A stretch of DNA of 64,000 nt from Scalesia atractyloides (Eukaryota; Streptophyta; Magnoliopsida; Asterales; Asteraceae): NCBI GenBank assembly GCA_947069175.1, contig CAMTDV010000002.1, positions 11,772,988 to 11,836,987 of the forward strand, read 5' to 3'. Below, in pieces: positions 44,599-55,600 of this stretch. The notes under the pieces were generated by a model. That model saw nothing but the letters and a program-made list of their open reading frames with translations, was not told the DNA's origin and made no database searches. A program made the position numbers and the translations under genes. The stretch's first letter is position 1. The number at the start of each line of letters is the position of its first letter.

Positions 44599-45977
44599 CG
44601 GTTTGTTGAGTTTAAAAAAAATGAAAATCGTTTTTTAAATAAATAGGATTTACTTAATGAGTATATATATATAACAAAAATCCAGCATCTAACGGGTTAG
44701 ACACGTAGCTCAGTTAGAAGAGCTGTGCACACAAACTAGAGGTCACGAGTTCGAATTCCATCACACGCTGCCAATAACATGCTTAAACCGATCAGTCCAC
44801 TCCCCTTGTCAGTCTGACAAGGTTTTTAAATTTTTTTATTATTTTATTTGTTTTAATACTCACATGTATTCAGATTCTGTAAGAGTATAACTTTACTAAA
44901 AAGCGTTTGTATATCGCCGGTTTGTTGAGTTTAAAAAAATGAAAACCGTTTTTTAATTAAATCAGGATATACTTAATGAGTATATATGTATAATAAAAAT
45001 CCAGCATCTAACGGGTTAGACACGTAGCTCAGTTGGAAGAGCTGCGTACACGCAAACTAGAGGTCACGAGTTCGAATCCCATCACACGCTACCAATAACA
45101 TGCTTAAACCGGTCAGTCCCCTCCCCTTGTCAGTCTGACAAGGTTTGTAAATTTTTTTATTATTTTATTTTGTTTTAATACTCACATGTATTCAGATTCT
45201 GTAAGAGTATAAATTTAATAAAAAGCGTTTGTATATCGCCGGTTTTGTTGAGTTTAAAAAAAATGAAAACCGTTTTTTTAATTAAATCAGGAAATACTTA
45301 ATGAGTATATATGTATAATAAAAAATCCAGCATCTAATGGGTTAGACACGTAGCTCAGTTGGAAGAGCTACGTGCACGCAAACTAGAGGTCACGAGTTCG
45401 AATCCCATCACACGCTGTCAATAACATGCTTAAACCGGTCAGTCCCCTCCCCTTGTTACAAGTTTTTAAATTATTTTATTATTTATGTTTAATAAATATT
45501 TTTTTATCAACCAATTTCATAAATTATGCCAACCCTTTTTTTAATACTTACATTTATTCGGATTCTGTAAGAGTATAAATTTAATAAAAAGCGTTTGTAT
45601 ATCGCCGGTTTGTTGAGTTTAAAAAAATGAAAACCGTTTTTTAATTAAATCAGGATTTACTTAATGAGTTATATGTATAATAAAAATCCAGCATCTAACG
45701 GGTTAGACACGAGCTCAGTTGGAAGAGTTGCGTGCACGCAAACTAGAGGTCACGAGTTCGAATCCCATCACACGCTGCCAATAACATGCTTAAACCGGTC
45801 AGTCCCCTCCCCTTGTCAGTCCGACAAGGTTTTTAAATTTTTTTATTATTTTATTTTGTTTAATAATATTTTTTTATCAACCAATTTCATAAATTATACC
45901 CAACCCCTTTTTTTAATACTCACATGTATTCAGATTCTGTAAGAGTATAAATTTAATAAAAATCGTTTGTATATCAC
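44599..45977 (+). repeat. Four tandem tRNA-like units in MULE (units 1-4)
   Basis: Units start at about 44599, 44918, 45240 and 45606 (periods 319, 322, 366, 372). Each begins CGGTTTGTTGAGTTTAAAA, has a TATA-like GAGTATATATGTATAA, then the tRNA-like core GGGTTAGACACGTAGCTCAG...GGTCACGAGTTCGAATCCC (cores 44694-44772, 45013-45093, 45339-45418, 45700-45779), then a CCTTGTC..GACAAGG hairpin and T-run. A box TAGCTCAGTTGGAAGAGC is close to a real tRNA D-arm. Acceptor arms do not pair. Confidence 0.88.
44804..44827 (+). terminator. Hairpin plus T-run after tRNA-like core (unit 1)
   Basis: CCTTGTC-AGTCT-GACAAGG followed by TTTTT. The same occurs in the other units; a T4+ run is a normal Pol III terminator, the hairpin is extra. 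Confidence 0.65.
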
Positions 45978-46015
45978 CGGTTTGTTGAGTTTAAAAAAAT
46001 TGGAAACCGTTTTTT

Positions 46016-46318
46016 AGTTGACGCGGCTCAGAGCCGTTACCTTACATGTTGACGCGGCTTAAAGCCTTTATCTAGGCGGCTTAGAGCCGTTCCGTACGGT
46101 CACCTGTTGACGCGGCTTAGAACGCATGTTTAGGTGGCTTTGAGCCGTTTCAGCTATTGACGCGGCTTAGAACCCTTATGAGGTGGCTTAGAGCGGTTTC
46201 CGGTATTGTTGACGCGTCTTAGAACCACTTTTGAGGCGGCTTAGATCCGTTTCGTACCGTGACCTGTTGACGTGGCTTATAGCCGGTTCCGTACACTGTT
46301 CAAGCCGTTTCCGTACCA
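46016..46318. repeat. GCGGCTnAGAGCCG repeats (cluster 2)
   Basis: GTTGACGCGGCTCAGAGCCG at the start, then seven or so variants spaced 30-60 bp, with GTTTCCGTAC-type linkers. Resembles the subterminal region of the MULE, placed internally. Confidence 0.85.
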
Positions 46319-46386
46319 TCTAACCTAGTGTAAATATTTAAGTGGTCTGTGTTTCAATTCTATCTCAAACACGAAAACAAAGCAAA

Positions 46387-46533
46387 ATGTGTTCCAAATT
46401 CATCCCGTATATCCATGCATGTAAGCTGGGCCAGAGTGATATTATGTTCAAGTGTGATGCAGAGGTGGCTATCATAACGACGTTTTTCTTAGATTTAAAA
46501 TTAACGGTGTCCGTTTTGAACCGGCGAAGATGA
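46387..46533 (+). CDS. Short duplicated open frame MCSKFIPYIHACK (copy 1)
   Basis: Forty-eight codons beginning MCSKFIPYIHACKLGQSDIM. Repeated at 48620. Upstream context (CTGTGTTTCAATTCTATCTC) is also duplicated. No known family. It may be the first exon of a captured gene, because the DNA identity extends into the frame rather than ending at it. Purpose unknown. Confidence 0.35.
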   Translation: MCSKFIPYIHACKLGQSDIMFKCDAEVAIITTFFLDLKLTVSVLNRRR

Positions 46534-47093
46534 TGTTTTTATCATTATTACGATAGGCAGCTCCACTGCCGAAACCTTCGATGACTCTAACGCTTTAGGG
46601 TGGTTGATGAGAATAGCAACACATCAAAGTGTTAGCTAGATCTGACCAAACATCACCGAAGCTGCAGAATCATCGAATTGTTCTGAATTGCTCCATCTAC
46701 ACTCAGTAGATGGAAGTTACCAGTTTAAGACGCACCTTTATCATTGCAATGTGTTTTGATACAGAATCGTCGAATTGTTCCGATTAGTTTTTATATAAAA
46801 AGTTACTTGGTATATTCTAGTTTAAATGTTGAATCTTTGTATTTTTTTGTTGTATTCTATTTTTTTGTATTCAATAATATTAAACTTTAGTGGATGTATC
46901 AATTTTACATGCAAAAATCTAATATAATTTAACACCTGCTTTTTACCTCTTATAAATCATTCACCCCCACCCCACTAGTTCACCCACTATAAATAAGCAT
47001 AAGCATTCCATGCGGTTAACCTAAACGCACACTAAACTCACGCCGTTTTTACTGCCCGCCGTTGCACAACCCCACGTTTGCAATCTTTGATCA
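46534..47093. other. No gene seen
   Basis: Non-coding cargo with short repeats (CATCGAATTGTTCTGAATTG and GTCGAATTGTTCCGATTAG). Confidence 0.4.
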
Positions 47094-47243
47094 ATGGCTT
47101 CCAATTCTATTCCATGGACCGAGGTTGAAGACATTGCCTTATGTGAGGCATATTTCGAAGCAGTGTGTGAACCACGCCATCGAGGTCAGCGTGGCCTGTG
47201 GGTTCGAGTTCAGCCGTTACTACTCGCAGCTTCGTGGTGTTGA
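47094..47243 (+). pseudogene. SANT/Myb-like domain fragment
   Basis: MASNSIPWTEVEDIALCEAY followed by FEAVCEPRHRGQRGLWVRV resembles the plant SANT-like domain that opens W-T-x-E-E-D-x-A-L-C and later has F/LW..V; such proteins are known as transposase partners in PIF/Harbinger elements and in related host genes. The frame stops after 49 codons; another frame continues with CEFSRYYSQLRG-like residues to ~47285. Captured or decayed. Confidence 0.55.
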
Positions 47244-47289
47244 CAACAACAGACCGTGGATGCCTTATCTTCTAGATTTCGGGTGATTC

Positions 47290-47625
47290 GCTTGGACTGT
47301 GAAAGGTTCGAGCGTATCTACCACGCCGTGGAGCTACTAGGGGGGACCTTGGCGAGGATGACGTTAAGGAAGTCGCCCCCATCAACTACCGCCACGAATA
47401 TGGGCGTGATTTCACACACGTGACAGGGTGGGACACCATTAGACTTTTTTTAAATGCGTAGTTTTTTTTCTGTTTATTTTAGTTTTTATGTAATTTTGTT
47501 TATATTAATATAAATTATGTGTTTATGTTTTTGTGTTATAAATCTATTTAATAAAGACGATTTCATAACCCCTTTTTTTTATAGTCACATATATTCAGTC
47601 GCGGGTTCGAGTCCCTGGATGCACG
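47290..47625. other. No gene seen
   Basis: AT-rich spacer; a lone B-box-like CGCGGGTTCGAGTCCC at ~47600 just before the next tandem unit. Confidence 0.45.
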
Positions 47626-48412
47626 CCGGTTTGTTGAGTTTAAAAAAAAATGAAAACCGTTTTTTAATTAAATCAGGATTTACTTAATGAGTATATATGT
47701 ATAATAAAAATCCAGCATCTAACGGGTTAGACACGTAGCTCAGTTGGAAGAGCTGCATGCACGCAAAGTAGAGGTCACAAGTCCATCACACGTTGCCAAT
47801 AACATGCTGAAACCGGTGAGACCCCTCCCCTTGTCAGTCTGACAAGGTTTTTAAATTTTTATTATTTTATTTTCTTTAATAATATTTTTTTATCAACCAA
47901 TTTCATAAATTATACCAACCCCTTTTTTTAATACTCACATGTATTCAGTTCTGTAAGAGTATAAATTTAATAAAAATCGTTTGTATATCGCCGATTTGTT
48001 GAGTTTAAAAAAATGATAACCGTTTTTTAATTATTTTATTGAGTTTAAAAAATGATAGCCGTTTTTTAAATTAATTCAGGATTTACTTAATGAGTATACA
48101 TGTATAATAAAAATCCAGTATCTAACGAGTTAGACACGTAGCTCAGTTGGAAGAGTTGCGTGCACGCAAACGAGAGGTCACGAGTTTGAATCCCATCACA
48201 TGCTGCCAATAACATGCTTAAACCGGTCAGACCCCTCCCCTTGTCAGTCTGACAAGGTTTTTAATTTTTTATTATTTTATTTATTTAATAATATTTTTTA
48301 TCAACCAATTTCATAAATAAATTATACCAACCCCTTTTTTTAATACTCACATATATTCAGATTCTGTAAGAGTATAAGTTTAATAAAAATCTTTTATATA
48401 TCGCCGTTTGTT
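47626..48412 (+). repeat. Tandem tRNA-like units 5 and 6
   Basis: Starts at 47626 and 47991. Unit 5 core (47724-47797) has lost the B box (GTCACAAGTCCATCAC). Unit 6 core (48127-48207) keeps GAGTTTGAATCCC and contains a second partial start block near 48040. Confidence 0.85.
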
Positions 48413-48549
48413 GAGTTTAAAAAAATGATAATCGTTTTTTAATTATTTTATTTTTTTGCATTCAATAATAATAAAGCTGCTAAAGCTGTTTCCATAACCA
48501 GTTAAAGCCGTTTCCTTCTTATAATTTGTCGTTTCAATCCTGTTCAAGC

Positions 48550-48740
48550 CTTTTCCATCCCTATAAATATTTAAGTGGTCTGTGTTTTAATTCTATCTCA
48601 AACACGATAACATAGCAAAATGTGTTCCAAATTCATCCCGTATATCCATGCATGTAAGTTGGGCCAGAGTGATATTATGTTCAAGTGTAATGCAGAGGCG
48701 GCTATCATAACGACGTTTTTCTTAACTTTAAAATAACGGT
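48550..48740 (+). repeat. Segment duplicated from 46330-46520
   Basis: AAGTGGTCTGTGTTTTAATTC through GACGTTTTTCTTA; only scattered differences. It includes the short frame at 48620-48736 (38 codons, MCSKFIPYIHACKLGQSDIM...), which ends earlier than copy 1. Confidence 0.85.
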
Positions 48741-49149
48741 GTCCGGAAGATGATGTTTTTAAACAAAATTTTACATAAAGTCGGAATCTTATCCGGAGCT
48801 CTTATTAGTGTGGCAGCTGATGAGAATTACAACACATCAAACTGAAGCTGCATAATCATTGAAGCTGCAACACATCAAGTTATTTGGTGTATTCTAGTTT
48901 AAATATTTAATGTTTGTATTTTTAGTTGTATTTTATTTTTTTGTATTAATATAATTATTAACACGGTTTTACCCTCTTATAAATTGTACGTAATATTGTT
49001 ATTCTTTCGTTTAAAAATAGACTAATTATTTTAATACTCTAACATTCACGTCAATAAACAAATAATAATAAAAGTTTAAGTCATACGCAAACTTGTAACA
49101 GTTCAATAATATAATTATTTAACATAAGGTCGTGGCAAACAACGCCAAA
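48741..49149. other. No gene seen
   Basis: AT-rich, non-coding. Confidence 0.4.
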
Positions 49150-49711
49150 AATACAATTTATCAGCCATGAATCGTCTATATGAAAAACAAATTTGTCTCA
49201 TGTCTCCATTAATGTTAAGTGGTTTGTCCGTAACGAGATGCTCCATAAGTATGCAAAGATAGACAGCTTCATGCTGGCGATTGACTGGTTTGAAATCGCA
49301 TAGTCGTCATTAAGCTCATGGGTTATGGTTTTTTCCGGTTTCCCCGTCTTTTTCCAGTATCGCAAATGCACCAACAAAGCTACTAAATACACTTTGGCCT
49401 TTGTCAACCTTGGTAGAATAACATGATCTAAATGTGTTCCCCTCACAAACGTTTTCAAAGGGATAAAAAATTAAAATCTGAGACTCCAACTCAAGGCGTG
49501 CCAAAAGCCATAAGTTATTTTCAAGCGGCAGCGAAAAAAACACGAAATCTATGTCGAAAATGGAAGGATATGGGTTTACTTTACCATTTACATAACCAAC
49601 AACGTTCTTAGGTACGGAGTCAAGTAGCGTGTCATAGAATTGTGGTGGAAGAATTGTCCACCGCAAATTTAATGTGGGATCCTTTTGTAGCTTTCTACTT
49701 CTCCAAGCCAT
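49150..49711 (-). pseudogene. Second Ulp1 (C48) peptidase-like remnant lacking catalytic residues
   Basis: Minus frame starts MAWRSRKLQKDPTLNLRWTI, then LPPQFYDTLLDSVP and SIFDIDFVFFSLPLENNLWL, which aligns with the Ulp1 core where VD.VF.P....HW is expected: the catalytic His position is Leu (NNLW). LILIFYPFEN replaces the usual Y.DS. After a frameshift the end reads NRQHEAVYLCILMEHLV, where DCG.(F/Y)(L/V)C is expected, so the nucleophile Cys is also gone. It cannot be a protease. It lies opposite in strand to the other Ulp1 gene, implying an internal inversion or separate capture. Confidence 0.68.
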
Positions 49712-50277
49712 CAGTCTGCCAACCCATCCTTCAATATGTTGTTTATAATATATTATTTTAATATTAAAAAAATAAATAATATGTTTGGTAAAACGTTTAA
49801 GAAACTAACCGTTGATGTTAGGTAGCCGTTACAACGAACACCAAACAGGGTTCCCTAAAATTTTTGGTCCAGCTCTATGGACCTGTGAAAACTGCCAAAT
49901 AACAGAATGGGAAATCCCCTTTATTGTAAAACGTGACAACATCTTTCGACCAATTTTCAGTTTCGTCGTCTGGAATCGCTCATCTACCTTCTCTGTTCTG
50001 GTGTAAACTTTGCCTATTTAGAAAAGTTTATTTTTTCTGACTCCTGGGGTCGCGAGGCTCGGACGACGAACCGTCATCCGTCTGTTTAGGTGCTCTCCAT
50101 TTCTTTAGTATCCACGATGATGCTTTGTTAATTGGTTGAGAGGAGTATACCCACTGTTAGTTTTGTCAGACATTCTGCGTTTCTTTTCTTCTAAGATTTT
50201 TGAATTTACGTGAACAAATTTACAAGCGACCTGTATCTCTCCGTATTTAAGTAGGAAAAAAGGACAAAAATTAAATC
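49712..50277. other. Ulp1-associated or spacer sequence, no clear gene
   Basis: On the minus strand parts may extend the Ulp1-like remnant upstream (a W..DVVTFYNKGDFPFCYL-like reading near 49890), but no definite motif is seen. Confidence 0.35.
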
Positions 50278-50321
50278 CGAGCCGTTTCAGTCAAAGCCGA
50301 GCCGTTTCAGACTGACAACGT

Positions 50322-50930
50322 CCTGATTTACTTAATGAGTATATATGTATAATTAAAATCCAGCATCTAACGGGTTAGACACGTAGCTCAGTTGGAAGAG
50401 CTGCGTGCACGCAAAGGAGAGGTCACGAGTTCGAATCCCATCACACGCTGCTAATAACATGCTTAAACCGGTCAGACCCCTCCCCTTGTCAGTCTGACAA
50501 GGTTTTTAAATTTTTTATTATTTTATTTTCTTTAATAATATTTTTTTATCAACCAATTTCATAAATTATACCAACCTCTTTTTTTAATACTCACATATAT
50601 TCAGATTCTATAAGACTACAAAATTTAATAAAAATCGTTTGTATATCGCCGGTTTGTTGAGTTTAAAAAAAAGTTGGAAACCGTTTTTCAATTAAATCAG
50701 GATTTACTTAATGAGTATATATGTATAATAAAAATCCAGCATCTAACGGGTTAGACACGTAGCTTAGTTGGAAGAGCTGCGTGCACGCAAAGGAGAGGTC
50801 ACGAGTTCAAATCCCATCACACGCTGCCAATAACATGCTTAAACCGGTCAGACCCTCCCCTTGTCGTCTGACAAGGTTTTCAAATTTTTGTTTTATTTTA
50901 TTTTATTTAATAATATTTTTTTATCAACCA
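50322..50930 (+). repeat. Tandem tRNA-like units 7 and 8
   Basis: Cores 50372-50451 and 50748-50828. Unit 7 keeps both boxes (TAGCTCAGTTGGAAGAGC, GAGTTCGAATCCC). Unit 8 has TAGCTTAGTTGG and GAGTTCAAATCCC. Both have the CCTTGTC..GACAAGG hairpin and T-run. Confidence 0.86.
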
Positions 50931-51200
50931 AAGCCATTTCAGACGGACATCGACCAGAGACTTGACAACTGACGTTTCAGAATTTTCAGACTTTTTGAGC
51001 CGTTTCAGTAATTTTGAGCCGTATTGGACTTTTTAAGCCGTTTCAGACTGACACGGCTTAACGAGCCGTGACAACTGACAATTTCAGACTTTTCAGACTT
51101 TTGGCCGTTTCAGTAATTTTGAGCCATTTCAACACATGTTTTAAGTCGTTTCAGTAACGTGTTTCAGCGTCCAAAGCCGTTTCATCTTACATGTTTCAAT
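50931..51200. repeat. AGCCGTTTCAG repeats (cluster 3)
   Basis: More than eight GAGCCGTTTCAG / AAGCCGTTTCAG variants in 270 bp, same motif class as the MULE subterminal repeats. Confidence 0.8.
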
Positions 51201-51534
51201 GTTTACCCCAAACGGACGCGTGGTTAAGCCGGTTGCACCTCCATGTGCATCTCAACTTCACTTGAATGCGTTTGGTTTTGTTAGAGCTTTGAAAACATAA
51301 ACCTGTTCAAGGTCTTAAGAAAAGGATAGTTGTTTGGGACCACAAATCACGTTCAGGGACCACTTGAAAGTTTGGAAACTTCAACCCACACGTGAACATG
51401 CAAAACGAGCACGTGATGCAAGATTGTTCAACCGACCCATCTCTTTTTCCGATAATAAGTAATGTTGTTCAGAGTTTTTTTTAAAAACTTTATGAACTTT
51501 ATTTCTTAAACGCACGTGTTTTTGTATTGTTTAG
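51201..51534. other. Upstream region of the DUF1985-Ulp1 gene
   Basis: No coding signal; could hold its promoter but I cannot point to a box. Confidence 0.35.
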
Positions 51535-53583
51535 ATGCCGACGATTAAAGTAAGACAAAAGTGGTTGGTTTTAAAATACTTGAAGCAGATAATGACTCTA
51601 GGAATTAAGATCGCCATAAGGCAAACGTGCTTTGGACCCTATTTAGATAATAGGTTCACGTTATGTGATAGTCTTGTATTAATCAGGGTTGCACAACTTA
51701 AGTTACCTAATAAGAATCCCCGTCTTGGTATTTCGTATTTATTAGGAGGTGAAATATTTACGTTTACACCTAAACAATTTTGTTTAATAACGGGTTACGG
51801 TTTGGCCACAGTTCTTGGGCACCTGTAGATTACCAAAATTCTTTTAAAAATAGATTTTTTCCAGGCCGATCTCGAGTTAGTTTTTCAAAAATTATTGATT
51901 TATTTAATAACGTAACAACATATAACGATGAAGACGGCACAAGAATATGTCTTCTATGCTTATAGGTCAAGGTTTTTTGGGATTGCAAAAAACCAATATT
52001 TTTAATAATTTTCTTTTACATCTTGTGGATGATCTGGAAGCTTTTAGACCATATCGACGGGGTAATTATTTTTGGGATAGTACATATAATGCTATTTATA
52101 ATTTGCACATACGTCAAAAAGACGACACAATCGGTTTTTCGCTATCGGGATTCGTATGGCCCTTCAAGGTACGCGTGATCCCTTCCCCTTATTATACATT
52201 CCTAAATTTTTAGATACAATTTTTGAAACATCTGATGTGGATTTTGGAGGTGTTCCCAGAATTCAAGGGTTCAAACGAATGGTTTGAATCTGAGACAATT
52301 CCTAATTTTTGGGATGGAGGGAAGGACGTAAGTTCATGAAGGTTACTGTGGACCGTATGCTTAAAAAGGCTGCAAAGGTAAAATAGTTCTATTAAATTAA
52401 AAATATGAATGTGTGTTATTTTTATTATTTTATAAAAATTTATTGCCTTTAAAATCGCAGAAACGTGAATACAGGTCGCTTTCGTTTATACTGGCCAGAA
52501 TAATGATGCTATGTGCCCATGGTATATATCTAGTTCAGATTATTTAGACGTTGAACGACAGATGTATGCTAATGCAATGCCGGGTGAAATACCGGTTGTC
52601 GACGAACAACAAACACGTACGGAATTCCCGGGTCCAATGCCACCGCCTATGCAGTCCCCTACCGCCGTTGACCCACAACAAATGCAGTCACTTATGAACA
52701 ATTTGTTTAGTGACGATGCCACAAATCAAGGTTTTAAGCCTTCACCGGCCCGACAGGAAATACCGCAACAGAATTTTGCTACCGGTCCGTCCATGTGTGG
52801 AGTTGATTATGACCGGTTTAAATCACTGCTGGACGAGAACAACCGGAAACTGACTGACATGATCTTGTCAGAGGTGTTGCATACGCATCGTGAGGCCCCT
52901 GTCGGTACACCAGCCAACGCGCGAACATCACAAAGGGAGAGTGATAATGTAATGTTTAAATTTGGCAATTAATTTTTTTATAAATTTAAATACAATCTAT
53001 AATAATGACCGTTTAACATTTCATGTAGGCTGTTGCTGATTCTTTTGTCAACTACGACAATGTCTACCATGTCTATATGACCCCGATTATAAACGATGGA
53101 TGTCACACCCCGACCCGCAGCGGAAAAGGTGATCGGGGTTTTCATCAAAGCTCATGACATTTATTATGATGTTTCATATTTATTATTACAATTTACAAGG
53201 AATCCTACAATCAAATCAAACAAATACAACATGTTCTATTCATCCTTCTAAACTTCATTATTTTTCTTCTAAGGCAATTTCCTATGTTTTTCTTGCTTCA
53301 TCCTGTTCACCTGTATCATGTGTAAAAATGGTTTTTGGATCAACAAAAGTTGGCGAGTGAACCTTGTTAGAAAACATTTATTATTTATTTCTTATTGTGT
53401 TTAATATGGAAAAATTGTGCAATATTCATATATGAACAAACGTAAATAAACATACAATAACAAACAAATAGCATACAATAACAAACCAATAGCATACAAT
53501 ATCAAACAACAACAAACAAATAACATACAATAACATACCATATCAACCCAACTTGCATGATATATAACATGAATGAAACTGTA

Positions 53584-53875
53584 TATGTTGGCAACGTCAC
53601 GTTCACGCTCATAATGTAATGGGGAACGGACGGCCTATGATAAATGTTGTGCGATCAAGGCTCAATCAAACGGAGCCGATCGTATGTTGGCAACGCCTGG
53701 TTCACGCTCATAATGTAATGGGGAACAGCTCAACGCTCATAATGTAATGGGGAGTGGCGGCCTATGATAATGTATGTGTGATCAAGGCTCAATCAAACGG
53801 AGCCGATCGTATGTTGGCAACGCCTGGTTCACGCTCATAATGTAATTGGGGAGCGGCGGCCTATGAAAATGTATG
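53584..53875. repeat. LTR minisatellite with CGCTCATAATGTAATGGGGA units
   Basis: Units of TTGGCAACG..GGTTCACGCTC + CATAATGTAATGGGGA + GCGGCCTATGA + AAGGCTCAATCAAACGGAGC recur three times with internal loss. The GGCTCAATCAAACGGAGCC motif itself is an island conserved in all full LTR copies of the family (complement near 10765, 20925, 28728, 58500 and 58565). Confidence 0.85.
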
Positions 53876-54354
53876 TACTGAAAATGATAAATTTAATCTA
53901 AACAATAATCACACAAATAGTTGATACATGTTGAATACACATTTGTTCATGGATATGATGGATGCACAATAGTTTAAATATAATAAATAATAAGACACAT
54001 GATACACCCCAAAAACGTTATTAAAACGGGGAATTTGTAGAGATTCACTCACCTTGGGTGCGTTCGGTGAATGATGTTGAATGCGCACGAGTTAGAGGAT
54101 TGATCGACGAGGAATAACTAACCTAATTAATAACGAAAAAGTAAGGTAAATAAATGGATTTTATTAACAATTTTAATAGGATTTTTGGATATATTTTTGT
54201 AAGTTTAAGGCTATTTTCTAACTTTAAAAATGTTATTTTTAAGTATTTTTAATTGATTTTTAATTTAAATAAATAAAATAATAAAAAAAATGTTGACTTT
54301 TGACTTGACCGTTGACCATTACTGTTGACCGTTGACCGGTTCGGTCGTTTGTAT

Positions 54355-54772
54355 GTGTGCGCTGGGTAAGACTCGAACCCGTGACCTCCCGTACGCGTGC
54401 ACGAGCTCTACCAACTGAGCTACGTGTCTAACCCGAAATATTTCTGTTTTAATTATATTTATATACTATTTAACTTAATCCGAAAATCATTTATTTTTAA
54501 AAAGGATTTTAATTGCTTTGAACCGGTGCCATCAACCAGTCTCGAACCCGGTACGTATGAGTTAGTGTTGCACACAGTCCACCGTTGGACTGTGTGTCTA
54601 ACCTGGTTAATAATCCGGTTTTTATTATACTTAACATGATTCTGTGAGTTATCCCGGTTCGTTAAAAAAAGAACATTTTATTACAGCGAATTGCGTGTGT
54701 CAAGGATCGAACTCGGGACGTAAGCGTATTGTTTGCACACAGTCCACCGCTGGACTGTGTGTCTAACCCGTT
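54355..54772 (-). repeat. Array of three tRNA-like modules (solo LTR in Ulp1 gene)
   Basis: Complement B boxes near 54370 (GACTCGAACCC), 54540 (TCTCGAACCCGG) and 54704 (GATCGAACTCGGG), spacing ~170 and ~165. Complement A boxes AGCTCTACCAACTGAGCTA and CAGTCCACCGTTGGACTG / CAGTCCACCGCTGGACTG. Confidence 0.8.
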
Positions 54773-55600
54773 TATAATACCAATTTTAATTAATCTTATA
54801 ATCATATTAGACTTCATCTTCTTCGTTCAAAACACAGACAACGGTTAATCCAACTGTTTATTGATTAATTCGATTGACAAACATTCAAATGATTAAAATG
54901 AAATGGCAGAGAAGATTTTGGAAGTAAACATACCGGAGAAATGATCTTTCTTAGAATTCCGGCGAAGTCGTCGGCTCTGTTTTTATGGACTTTGTCTGAG
55001 CGGACCAATTAACAATTTTGATTAGCTGGATGCGGAATTGAAGTACCGAACAAGAGTTATCAGAATGTTTAAAGATTTATACCGTTTAACAGCGAATTCT
55101 AGAAATTTTCAGAGATTTTCCGGCGAATGATGATTATCCGATATCGTCGCCTGGAACTGATTCTGATTGAAGGGTTTGAGTTAGCAAAAGCTTAACAACT
55201 GATAGACGATGAAAGAATTGAGAAACTTACTGATTTGATGGAAGACACGGTTTTCCGGCGAAAGTCCGGCGAGTTCAAAAAGCTTTTCCGACGAACTGAA
55301 AGTATAGCGAAAGTGAAATTGAAGGTTATACGGATGATTTTGAGTCGAGAGAGGAAGCAATTGTTGGAGTAATTCAGGAATTGAATATCTTCGGTTATAA
55401 AAACCGAACATCACCAGAATTCAAGTTAATTCAAGACTGAATTGATTAGGATCGTCGGTGCATCGGTTATAATCTAGAATCCGCGATCACTCAAACGTTT
55501 TGGACGGTTGAAAGCCGATTACGGTTTCAGTTTGGCGCAACAGGTTGATTCATGGTTGTTCATAAGTTTTAATTGTTTCCTAAAACTTACAAAAACATCA

